NCBI GenBank assembly: GCA_016928075.1
Contig: JAFGLJ010000042.1
Location: 1-64,000 of the forward strand
DNA: 64,000 nt
Origin: Bacteroidales bacterium
GTDB lineage: Bacteria; Bacteroidota; Bacteroidia; Bacteroidales; VadinHA17
Reading direction: 5' to 3'
How positions within the stretch are numbered: the first letter of the stretch is position 1; each line of letters opens with the position of its first letter. A program made the position numbers and the translations under genes. Shown piece by piece: positions 42,742 to 53,000 of this stretch. The notes beneath the pieces are model-generated. The model made no database searches and was not told the DNA's origin. It was given only the letters and a program-made list of their open reading frames with translations.

Positions 42742-43842
42742 TTATAATTCTTCTACAGCTTCGTATTTCTGGTTTCTTAAAACGGGAGTGAATCCGGCCT
42801 CCCTGATTATAGCCTTAAGCTCTTCTGCATCAAACATATGGGATAAGCCGGCGGCACTTACAACATTTTCTTCCATCATAACCGATCCAAGATCGTTGGC
42901 TCCTGCATGCAGGCTCATTAATGCCACATCCCTGTCCGTGGTAAGAATGGATGCCTGTATGTTCCTTATGTTATTGAGCACTATTCGGCTTATAGCTATA
43001 ATTTTTATATGATCTGTTATACCGGTAGTGTTATATACTCCATACTCACGTGCCAGTACCGTGCCTTCATGCTGGAAAGGCCATGGTATGAAAGTAATGA
43101 ATCCATAATGGCCTTCAGGTTTTTCACTCTGTAGATCACGAATCCTGATAAGATGGTTTATCCTGTCTTCAACAGTTTCGATATGCCCATACATCATGGT
43201 GGCTGATGTTGGGAGATTCATTAAATGGGCCTCTTTCATAACCCCCAGCCATTCCTCAGTACTGGCCTTGGCAGGAGACACACTTTTCCTGACCCTGTCG
43301 ACCAGTATCTCTGCACCTGCACCCGGAAGGCTATCAAGGCCTGATTTTACAAGCTCCTCGAGAATAAACCTGAATGACCTTTTTTCTGCCTTTGCCAGGT
43401 AAACTATTTCGGCCGGACCAAGTGCGTGAAGCTTAAGATCGGGAAATTCATCTTTTAGCTGTTTGAACAGGCCGGTGTAATAATTAAGCCTTAGAGAAGG
43501 ATTCATTCCTCCCTGAAGCAACAACTGGTTACCTCCCTTTTCAAAAAGTTCTGATATCTTTTGCCTGTATTCATCAATGGTGGTAATATAAGCGTCAGGG
43601 TCTCCGGGCTTGCGACAAAAATTGCAGAACTTGCACTGGGAAAAGCAGATATTGGTAATATTTACATTACGATCGATCATCCAGCCTACATTATTATCCG
43701 TGACATGTTTTTCCCTTAATAATTTTGCCACGGTCATCAATTCACCAAGTGGAGATTCCCTGTAAATAAAAACCGCTTCTTCCGGAAGAAGTGGGTCAAA
43801 CCGGAGGGCTTTTTCATATATTTTTTCCCTGCTTTTCATCAA
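42742..43842 (-). CDS. mqnC: Dehypoxanthine futalosine cyclase MqnC
   Basis: A 366-residue radical SAM enzyme of the futalosine menaquinone route, cyclising dehypoxanthine futalosine. The cluster motif is CFSQCKFC at Cys66, Cys70 and Cys73. Distinctive blocks are LLQGGMNPSLRLNYYTGLF, GLDSLPGAGAEILVDRVRKS, TSATMMYGHIETVEDRINHL and GANDLGSVMMEENVVSAAG. Resemblance to MqnE exists, but these blocks favour MqnC. Minus-strand TACCTTTG at 43847-43854, only 5 bp before the start, would make the mRNA leaderless. The alternative start is the second Met at 43839. Confidence 0.93.
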   Translation of the reverse strand: MMKSREKIYEKALRFDPLLPEEAVFIYRESPLGELMTVAKLLREKHVTDNNVGWMIDRNVNITNICFSQCKFCNFCRKPGDPDAYITTIDEYRQKISELFEKGGNQLLLQGGMNPSLRLNYYTGLFKQLKDEFPDLKLHALGPAEIVYLAKAEKRSFRFILEELVKSGLDSLPGAGAEILVDRVRKSVSPAKASTEEWLGVMKEAHLMNLPTSATMMYGHIETVEDRINHLIRIRDLQSEKPEGHYGFITFIPWPFQHEGTVLAREYGVYNTTGITDHIKIIAISRIVLNNIRNIQASILTTDRDVALMSLHAGANDLGSVMMEENVVSAAGLSHMFDAEELKAIIREAGFTPVLRNQKYEAVEEL

Positions 43843-43923
43843 ATTACAAAGGTAGTGGATTATCTTTTATACGATCAAATTTTATTAACTTTACAACTTT
43901 TCAAAACATCTTATACTGCTGTA

Positions 43924-45390
43924 ATGTATCCAAATGTTGAAATAATAACAGAACTATTGCCCGACAGTTCAGTAGTGATAATTCTCGAAGATGATAAGCT
44001 GCCCGACTGGCTCGTTCTTACCAGGAGCGAAAATGAATATGTCAGGAAGTGCATTAATGAGAGGGAGGAGATTATCCTTATTAATTCTTACTACAAGTTA
44101 AGCCTGATTATACCTGAGAAGGAATTTGATGAATCTTACAGGAAGCACGAAGAATTGCGAAGGAAGGCCTCAAGGGTGAGAGAAATTTTAAAACAACATA
44201 AGAAGAAGGAAATAGTGATTACTTCAGATCACGATATGAATTCAGCTCTCTCTTTCACTGAAGGGTTGATATTGAGCAGTTACGAATTTAATAAGTATAA
44301 AAAAGAAGAGGGGAAGAATAACAATCAAACTTATCCGTCCGATATTTATTTATTTGGCGATGTCAAGAAAAATGAAGTGGAGTGGATAAATGCGGTTGGT
44401 AAAGGAGTTTATTTCGCACGTGACCTGGTTAATGAACCTAATAATTACCTGAGTGCATCTGATTTTGCTGATATTGTTAAACAATATGCAGGTAATGCAG
44501 GTGTACAGGTGGACGTTTATGGAAGAAAAAAAATTGAAGCCCTGAGGATGGGAGGTATACTGGCTGTCAATAAGGGTAGCCTGGATCCTCCCACGTTCAG
44601 TATACTCGAATGGAATCCTCCTGAAGCTGTTAACAACAAACCCGTCATTTTGGTGGGTAAAGGTGTCATGTTTGATACCGGAGGGATCAACCTGAAGCCC
44701 ACCAGTTATATTGAGGACATGAAAGCGGATATGGCCGGGGGTGCAGTGGTTGCAGCAGTGCTATCAGCTATAGCCGAAGCGCGATTAAATGTTCACGTCA
44801 TTGGACTTATCCCTGCAACCGATAACCGGCCGGGTCGTGATGCCTTTGTGCCCGGAGATATCATTACTATGTTTAACGGTACAAGGGTCGAGATAATAAA
44901 TACAGATGCTGAAGGCAGGTTAATTCTTGCCGATGCTCTCAGTTTTGCAGGTAATTATGATCCATCACTGGTTATTTCAATAGCAACACTTACGGGCTCG
45001 GCCGAAAACGCATTTGGCAATCAGGCAATTGCAACAATGGGTAATGCTGGCAGGGAATTTTTTGATCTTCTTGCAGAATCAGGGAATACTGTGTATGAGC
45101 GTCTGGCAGAAATGCCATTTTTTGAGGAATATGGCGAAATGATCAAATCGGAAATAGCTAACCTTAAAAACCTTGGAGAAAAAAAGGCAGGTGCAATTAC
45201 AGCAGGAAAATTCCTGGAGAATTTTACAAAATATCCTTTCATTCATCTTGATATAGCAGGCTGTGCCATATCACAAAAAGCTGAGCATTACAGGCCCAGG
45301 GGTGGAACAGGTACAGGCGTCAGGTTACTGTCCGAGTTTGTCAGGAGACTTGAAGGAGTAATGAAGAAAAATAAAAAATTGAAAGAATAA
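43924..45390 (+). CDS. Leucyl aminopeptidase family protein (M17)
   Basis: The start at 43924 (MYPNVEIITELLPDSS) is chosen over a GTG 23 codons upstream because a promoter-like TAACTTTA lies at 43886-43893, inside the longer version. The C-terminal M17 domain has VGKGVMFDTGGINLKP, DMKADMAGGAVVA and the metal-binding signature NTDAEGRL. Two Zn or Mn ions and hexamer formation are expected. It removes N-terminal residues from peptides in the cytoplasm. It is followed with a one-base overlap by pdxA. Confidence 0.93.
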   Translation: MYPNVEIITELLPDSSVVIILEDDKLPDWLVLTRSENEYVRKCINEREEIILINSYYKLSLIIPEKEFDESYRKHEELRRKASRVREILKQHKKKEIVITSDHDMNSALSFTEGLILSSYEFNKYKKEEGKNNNQTYPSDIYLFGDVKKNEVEWINAVGKGVYFARDLVNEPNNYLSASDFADIVKQYAGNAGVQVDVYGRKKIEALRMGGILAVNKGSLDPPTFSILEWNPPEAVNNKPVILVGKGVMFDTGGINLKPTSYIEDMKADMAGGAVVAAVLSAIAEARLNVHVIGLIPATDNRPGRDAFVPGDIITMFNGTRVEIINTDAEGRLILADALSFAGNYDPSLVISIATLTGSAENAFGNQAIATMGNAGREFFDLLAESGNTVYERLAEMPFFEEYGEMIKSEIANLKNLGEKKAGAITAGKFLENFTKYPFIHLDIAGCAISQKAEHYRPRGGTGTGVRLLSEFVRRLEGVMKKNKKLKE

Positions 45391-46496
45391 TGAATAAAGA
45401 GCAGATCATTGTAGGGATAACTCACGGTGACATCAATGGTATAGGCTATGAGGTTATTATAAAAACCCTGATGGATAACAGGATTATGGAGAAATGTACA
45501 CCTGTGGTATATGGTTCCCCGAAAGTGGCAGCTTATCACCGCAAAGCATTGAACATAAGCAATTTCAGCTTTAATAACATCAGGGATGCAACAGATGCCA
45601 ACCAAAAAAGGGCAAATATTATTAACTGTCTTGATGATAACATAAGGGTAGAGCTCGGTAAGTCAACCTCAATGGCAGGCGAGGGTGCTGTAATACCATT
45701 GGAAGAAGCTGTTAAGGACTTATTGGATAATAAGATAGATGTCCTTGTTACAGCACCTGTTAATAAATATAATATACAATCTGAAAAATTTAATTTTCCT
45801 GGCCATACTGAGTATCTCAAACACAGGTTCGATGTGGATGATGTGTTAATGCTTATGGTAGCCGAAAATCTCAGGGTTGGAGTGGCGACAGGTCATATGC
45901 CCTTGCGAAAAGTACCTGATAGTATGAGCAAGGAGAGTATCATCAAGAAGATAAAAATTATGGATAGCTCACTTATGATTGATTTTGCCATCCGCAAACC
46001 CCGTATTGCAGTGCTTTCTCTCAATCCTCATAGCGGTGATACGGGATTACTGGGTAATGAGGAAAACGATATACTCATCCCGGCAATTGAACAGGCATCT
46101 GAAGAAGGAATCCTTGTTTTTGGGCCATACTCCTCGGATGGCTTTTTTGGTTCGGGGGCATATAATACTTTTGACGGTATACTTGCCATGTATCACGATC
46201 AGGGACTTACACCTTTCAAGGCTCTTGCCCGTGGTGAAGGTGTCAATTTTACTGCCGGCCTCCCGGTTATACGGACCTCACCTTCACATGGTACAGCTTA
46301 TGAACTTGCAGGTAAAGGAAAAGCATCTGAGGATTCATTCAGGAAAGCAATATTCCTGGCCTGTGATATTTACAGAAACAGGGAAATATACCGGGAAATA
46401 ACCAGCAATCCACTCAGGCACCACGATCTGGATACCCGTACTGAAATACCAGATGAGCTGCCTCCTGAGGAGGGAAACACAATTGATACATTATGA
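45390..46496 (+). CDS. pdxA: 4-hydroxythreonine-4-phosphate dehydrogenase PdxA
   Basis: A 368-residue NAD-dependent, metal-requiring enzyme of the DXP-dependent vitamin B6 pathway. Typical blocks are GITHGDINGIGYEVIIKTL, VTAPVNKYNIQ, FPGHTEYL, SLNPHSGDTGLLGNEE and YHDQGLTPFKALA, holding the metal-binding histidines. Its A of the stop/start TAATG is shared with the aminopeptidase gene and its 3' end overlaps ruvA by 4 bp. It is strongly coupled in one transcript. Confidence 0.96.
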   Translation: MNKEQIIVGITHGDINGIGYEVIIKTLMDNRIMEKCTPVVYGSPKVAAYHRKALNISNFSFNNIRDATDANQKRANIINCLDDNIRVELGKSTSMAGEGAVIPLEEAVKDLLDNKIDVLVTAPVNKYNIQSEKFNFPGHTEYLKHRFDVDDVLMLMVAENLRVGVATGHMPLRKVPDSMSKESIIKKIKIMDSSLMIDFAIRKPRIAVLSLNPHSGDTGLLGNEENDILIPAIEQASEEGILVFGPYSSDGFFGSGAYNTFDGILAMYHDQGLTPFKALARGEGVNFTAGLPVIRTSPSHGTAYELAGKGKASEDSFRKAIFLACDIYRNREIYREITSNPLRHHDLDTRTEIPDELPPEEGNTIDTL

Positions 46497-47074
46497 TTGA
46501 ATATATTAAAGGCAAAATAACATCCCTTACTCCAACATATGTAATTATTGAGTCAGGTGGACTGGGGTATTTTATTAATATATCCCTTTCAACCTTTACA
46601 AGGCTGGAAAATATGGAAGAATGCAAGTTGCTTATACATGAGGTAATAAGGGAAGATGCCAATATCCTTTACGGGTTTTACCAGGAAGAGGAGAGATATA
46701 TTTTCAGACTGTTGATTTCAGTATCCGGGGTTGGCGCCAATACTGCCCGCATGATGCTTTCTTCAGTTGAAGCACGGGGTATAGAGAAGGCAATATTAGA
46801 GTCTGATGTTGGTATGCTGAAAGGGATAAAAGGAATAGGTGCAAAAACTGCACAGCGAATAATTGTTGATCTTAAAGACAAATTAGGTAAAACTGCAGAT
46901 GCAGCTGAAATATTTACGGACGAAGGCAATACTATCAGGGAAGAAGCGTTTACAGCATTAGTGATGCTTGGTTTTCCGAAAAACTCCGTTAACAAGACCC
47001 TGGACAAACTCTGGAGAGAGAACAGGGATCTTACGGTGGAGCTACTGATAAAGAAAGCCTTAAAAATTTTGTAG
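46493..47074 (+). CDS. ruvA: Holliday junction DNA helicase subunit RuvA
   Basis: A 193-residue protein with the three RuvA domains: N-terminal OB fold (MIEYIKGKITSLTPTYVIIE), tandem helix-hairpin-helix segment (SVSGVGANTARMML and GIKGIGAKTAQRIIVDLKDKL) and a C-terminal RuvB-contacting domain. It binds and helps RuvB migrate Holliday junctions. Length is normal. Its start overlaps pdxA by 4 bp. ruvA followed by sprA is conserved synteny in Bacteroidota. Confidence 0.97.
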   Translation: MIEYIKGKITSLTPTYVIIESGGLGYFINISLSTFTRLENMEECKLLIHEVIREDANILYGFYQEEERYIFRLLISVSGVGANTARMMLSSVEARGIEKAILESDVGMLKGIKGIGAKTAQRIIVDLKDKLGKTADAAEIFTDEGNTIREEAFTALVMLGFPKNSVNKTLDKLWRENRDLTVELLIKKALKIL

Positions 47075-47092
47075 AACTGAACGAAACTGGTA

Positions 47093-50000
47093 TTGAGATC
47101 AGGGTCCGTATATAGTGCTAGCCTGTCTGCTATTGCTTTGTTTATCCTTTGTTTCCTGCCCGGAATAATGGTGAATGGCCAGGATGTGGGACGCGATACA
47201 ACCAAAAACCTAAGATTTCCTTTTGACGACCGTTCGGGTATACCATGGGAAAAACAGGTGATATCACCTCTTAAAATGGATATGCCATCCAATTTCTCAA
47301 GCAAAGTAGTATATGACCCTGAGAAAAATGAATATATCTATTATGAAAGGGTGGGTAACTTTGACATCAGGCAACCCGTGCATATGAGCCCGGATGAATA
47401 TTATGACTTTGTTTTTGAAAAATCGATACGGGAATACTGGCGGTATAAATTTTCAGGCGACGAATCACTTGCGCGGGCATCACTGATTCCACAGATAAGT
47501 TTCGGGGGCGAAGCATTTGATAAGATATTCGGATCAAACGTAATAAATATTATCCCTCAGGGATCAGCAGAACTGATTTTTGGCTTAAATATTTCCAGAA
47601 CCGAAAATCCAACCCTGTCAGAAAAGCTCAGAACCATACCAACTTTTGATTTCCAGGAGAAGATACAGATGAATGTTACCGGTACGATTGGTGACAAAAT
47701 GCAGCTGGGTATAAATTATAATACAGAAGCCATGTTCGACTTTGAGAACAGGACCAGGCTTGAGTATTCGGGGGATGAGGATGAAATAATAAAGAAGATT
47801 GAAGCAGGTGATGTGACGCTACCGTTGCCAGGGACGCTGATAACCGGGAGCCATAGTCTTTTTGGACTTAAAACAGAACTTCAATTTGGCAGGCTAACGA
47901 TAACAAATGTCTTTTCCCAGCAAAAAGGTGAGTTTTCAACACTGCAGGTTAAGGGAGGGGCTCAACTGAGTGACTACGAGGTTAGTGCAGATGAATATGA
48001 GGCTAATAAACATTTCTTCCTTTCACAATACTTCAGGGATATCTATGATGATGCCATGAAAAACCTGCCGGTTATAAGCTCCGGAGTCAATATCGAAAGG
48101 ATGGAGGTTTGGGTCACTAATAAAACAAGCAATTTTGAAGAGACCAGGAATATACTGGCTTTAATGGACCTGGCAGAAAATCAGCAACATATTTATAACG
48201 AGGTGCCGGATTTCCAGGCTGTACCAGGCGGTGCCCCCTATCCGGATAATTCAGTTAATAATCTTTATTCTCAGCTTATTTCTGCCTATCCGGGCACCAG
48301 GGATGTTGATAAAATAACCGATTCCTTTGATCCGCTGGCTCAGGATTTCAATATAGGCACACATTATGAAAAAATCGAAAACGCAAGGAAACTGACAGAG
48401 CGTGAATACACTGTAAATAAACAGCTGGGTTTTATCTCACTGAATGTGGCTCTAAATAACGACGAAATCCTGGCAGTGGCATATGAGTATACAATGGGTG
48501 GCCAGGTTTTTAAGGTGGGGGAGTTCTCAACAGATGGTATTAGTGCTCCTGATGTTCTATTCCTGAAATTGCTTAAAGGGACAAACCTTACACCACGCCT
48601 GCCAACATGGAACCTTATGATGAAGAATATTTATGCGCTGGGTGCTTACCAGATAGAAAGGCAGGATTTCGAGCTGCATATACTATACCAGGATGATGAA
48701 ACGGGAAATTCCATTAATTATATCCCTGAAGGTAACCTGAGTGACAAGATACTGCTGCAGGTAATGGAGCTGGATAACCTTAACGGACAGCTTGACCGTG
48801 AACCCGATGGAGTGTTTGATTATGTTGAGGGGATAACTATCGAACCATCAAAAGGACGGCTCATATTCCCGGTGCTGGAACCCTTCGGCAGTCATCTTAG
48901 AAGCAAATTCACTGATCAGACCCTTGCCGACAAATACGTCTTCCAGGAATTATATGATTCAACGCAGACAAAAGCTATACAGAGTGCAGAAAAAAACAAA
49001 TTTAAAATAACAGGCACATATTCATCAGCTTCAGGATCTGAAATATACCTGAATGCCGTAAATATTCCCCAGGGTGGTGTTAAAGTCACTGCCGGTGGCG
49101 TTCCTCTCACAGAGAATGTGGACTTTACTGTAGATTATAATGCGGGAAGAGTGGAGATTATTAATCCCGCATTGATAGAATCTCAAACTCCAATCCAGGT
49201 ATCACTAGAGAGCAACCAGTTTTTTGGTTTCCAGACCAAAACACTGGTAGGTACACATCTCGACTATAAAATATCCAATGATTTTAATGTGGGAGGAACG
49301 GTTCTGCACCTTACCGAAAGACCATATACACAGAAGGTAAATTTTGGCGAGGAGCCCATATCCAACACCATCCTGGGTTTAAATACATCATACAGGTCGG
49401 AGTCGCAGTTCCTGACCAAAATGGTGGATGCCCTTCCATTTATTGAAACCAAGGATCCGTCATCAGTAACCTTCTTTGGTGAATTTGCTCATCTTATACC
49501 CGGGCATTCAAGGGCAATAAGCTCAGCAGGAAATTCATACATTGATGATTTTGAAGCCAGCGAAATACCCCTTGACATGAAAACATATAATGCATGGGTG
49601 CTTTCAAGTGTGCCACAGGGTCAGGATAACCTCTTCCCCGAAGCAAGATTGAACAATGAATGGACAAGTGGTTTCAACAGATCGAAGCTGAGCTGGTATG
49701 TTATTGATCCGCTTTTTCTTCGCAATGGATTAACCACTCCAGACCATATAAAAAATAATCCTGATCTCCAGTCAAGCCATTTTGTAAGGGAGATATATGA
49801 AAATGAGTTATTCCCCTTCAAGGAGAGTCCCTCGGGCATACCTACAAATATTGCTGTGCTTAACCTTTCATTTTATCCCGACGAGAAAGGTCCTTATAAT
49901 TATGAGACAACACCCACGGCTTATTCGTCAGGAATAAACCAGGAGGGTCTGCTGAATGATCCTGGATCCCGGTGGGGAGGTATTATGAGAGAAATTCTCA

Positions 50001-53000
50001 CAAGTGATTTTGAAACTGCAAATATCCAGTATATTAAATTCTGGTTAATGGACCCATTTGTTGAGGATCCAATGCATGAAGGAGGCGACATGTATATTAA
50101 CCTGGGTAATGTCTCTGAAGATATACTGCGTGATTCGAGAAAGGCCTTTGAGAATGGATTGCCTACATCTCCTCAGACTATAAACGTTGATACTACAGTA
50201 TGGGGAAGAATACCAACAGTGCAGGCAGTAGTTCATGCCTTTGATAATGTGCCTGAATCAAGAAAATACCAGGATGTAGGACTTGACGGATTATCCAATG
50301 AAGATGAACAAACATTCTTCGGTTCATACCTGCAACAGCTTGAAAGTATTGTTACCCCGGATGCACTGGCTGATATAGCCATGGATCCATCCAATGATGA
50401 TTTTCACTATTTCAGGGGATCTGATTATGACAGTCGGCAACTGGGAATACTTGAGCGATACAAGAAATATAACGGCATGGATGGCAATTCGCCAACTTCG
50501 GAGATGAGTGAAGAATCCTATCCAACCAGTGGATCAACCATGCCTGATATGGAAGATATTAACAGGGATAATACGCTCAGTGAAACGGAAAGTTATTACC
50601 AGTATAAGGTTAGCCTGAGGCCCGAAGACATGGAGGTAGGGAAGAACTATATAGTCGATGAAATAGAATATACAACAACATTTGCAAATGGTGTACAATC
50701 TACAGTGAAATGGTACCAGTTTAAAATACCGGTAACCGATTATTCCCAGACAATAGGTAATATACAGGATTTTAAATCCATAAGGTTTATGCGTATGTTC
50801 CTGCGTGGATTTAACCAGGACATTATACTGAGGCTGGCCAAGCTTGATCTTGTGCGTGCCGAGTGGCGCAAGTATAATATTTCATTCCTTGAGGGAGGAG
50901 AAAGAGTAACTGTTCCGGAGCCTGAAGACGGCACTTTTGAAATAAGTTCAGTGAGTATAGAAGAAAATGCGGGCAAAGAGCCTGTGAATTATGTACTGCC
51001 GCCCGGGTTCGACAGGGTAATTGATCCTTCCAATCCTCAGCTCAGGCAACTTAATGAACAGTCTATGGTGCTCAGGGTTTTAGGCCTTGAAGACGGGGAT
51101 GCAAGAGCTGCTTTCAAAAATGTAAATCTTGATATACGCCAGTACAGGAGACTCAGGATGGAGGTGCACGGTGAAGCCATCATAGGTGAACCCCTCATGG
51201 ATGATGAGTTAACAGTTTTCATAAGGATCGGTTCTGATTATAAGGGTAATTTTTACGAATATGAGTTACCTCTTAAAATTACCGCGCCAGGATATTATAA
51301 TAAAGATGATAATGACGACAGGGCAATAGTATGGCCCGAAGACAATAGCTTCAATATCGAACTATCGCTTTTCCAGGAAGCAAAACAGGCAAGGAATGCG
51401 GAACTTAACCGGCAGGGCTCATCCCTTTCCAGGTCAGATATATATGTATATCCTACTGAAAATGCAAGAATAAGCGTGTCAGGAAACCCAAACCTCAGTA
51501 ACGTGAGAGTGATAATGGTTGGGGTGCGCAATCCTATTAAGACAAGGAATGCAGGAAACGATGATGGGATGCCAAAATCAGGTGAAGTATGGGTCAATGA
51601 ACTCAGGTTAAGTGATTTCAATGAAGATGGAGGATGGGCTGCCAATGCACGCTTGCAGACCAGGCTTGCTAACCTCGGAACAATTGACCTTGTTGGGCAG
51701 ACGAGCACGCCTGGATTCGGAAGTCTTGATATGAAAGTCAATGAGAGAAGCAAGGAACAGGTAATTAAATATGATGTTTCATCCAATCTTGAACTGGGCA
51801 GGTTTTTCCCGGAAGAAGCAGGGGTAAGATTACCTGTATATATGGGCTATTCTGAAAGTCATATACAACCACAGTATAATCCCCTTGACCCTGACATCCT
51901 GCTGAAGGACGCTCTGGATAACCTTGAACCAGATGAGCGGGATTCACTGAAAACAATATCGGAAGATTATACCCAAAGAAAAACCATTACCGTAAGCAAT
52001 GCCGGGATAAACAAGAGGAAAGAAAAAGCATACCCCTGGGACATTTCAAATTTCTCTGTAAACTATACGTATAACGAGATATTCAGAAGTAATGTAAATA
52101 CAGAAATCAATTTAGAGAAGAATTACCGTGGAGGAATTAATTATAATTATGATGCCAACCCTAAAAATATAGCCCCTTTCCAGAATGTTAACCTGTTCCG
52201 CGGCCAGGTTTTCAGGCTTATCAGGGATTTTAATTTTTACCCGCTGCCCAGACATGTGGGTATAAGAACTGATCTGAGCAGGTACTACAGTGAAGTGAAA
52301 ACCAGAAATATCAATAACGAATTTATCAAGATCAAACCCACATTCAGAAAAGATTTCGAATGGACCCGCTTCTATGATATTAAATATGATATTACAAAGC
52401 AACTGGATATTGATTTTACAGCTTCAAATATCTCGAGAATTGATGAACCCGCCGGTGGAGTTGACAGGGAAAGATACGGCGATCAATACCAGGCATGGAA
52501 AGATTCTGTTCTGATTAATCTGCGCAATTTCGGGAGGAATATTCATTATAATCATATCATAAATATCAATTATAATATTCCTATTAATAAATTGCCCCTG
52601 CTGAGCTGGCTGAATGGGAACCTTCGCTACCGTGCAAGCTACGACTGGCTGGCCGGTTCACTTTATCCTGACAGCCTGGATATTGACCTGGGAAATACTA
52701 TCAAAAACTCGAGTACTGGCACACTGTCAGCCCAGGCTTACCTGACAAACCTGTATAACAAATCAGATTTCCTGAAAACTATTGAAAGGAATACCAGACC
52801 GGGCGCAGGACAGGGAATGCAAAAGCAATTCCGCACCGTAACATATACGAGGGAAAGGGTTGAACTAAAGGCCGGTGAAGCCAGGAATATTTATCATAAC
52901 CTGAGGTCCAGCGATGTAAAAGTCACCGTATTCAGACAGGATGGAACTGAGGTGCAGGGAGAGGTGGTGATCGAAACGAGCAGTAAAATAGTTTTTACAG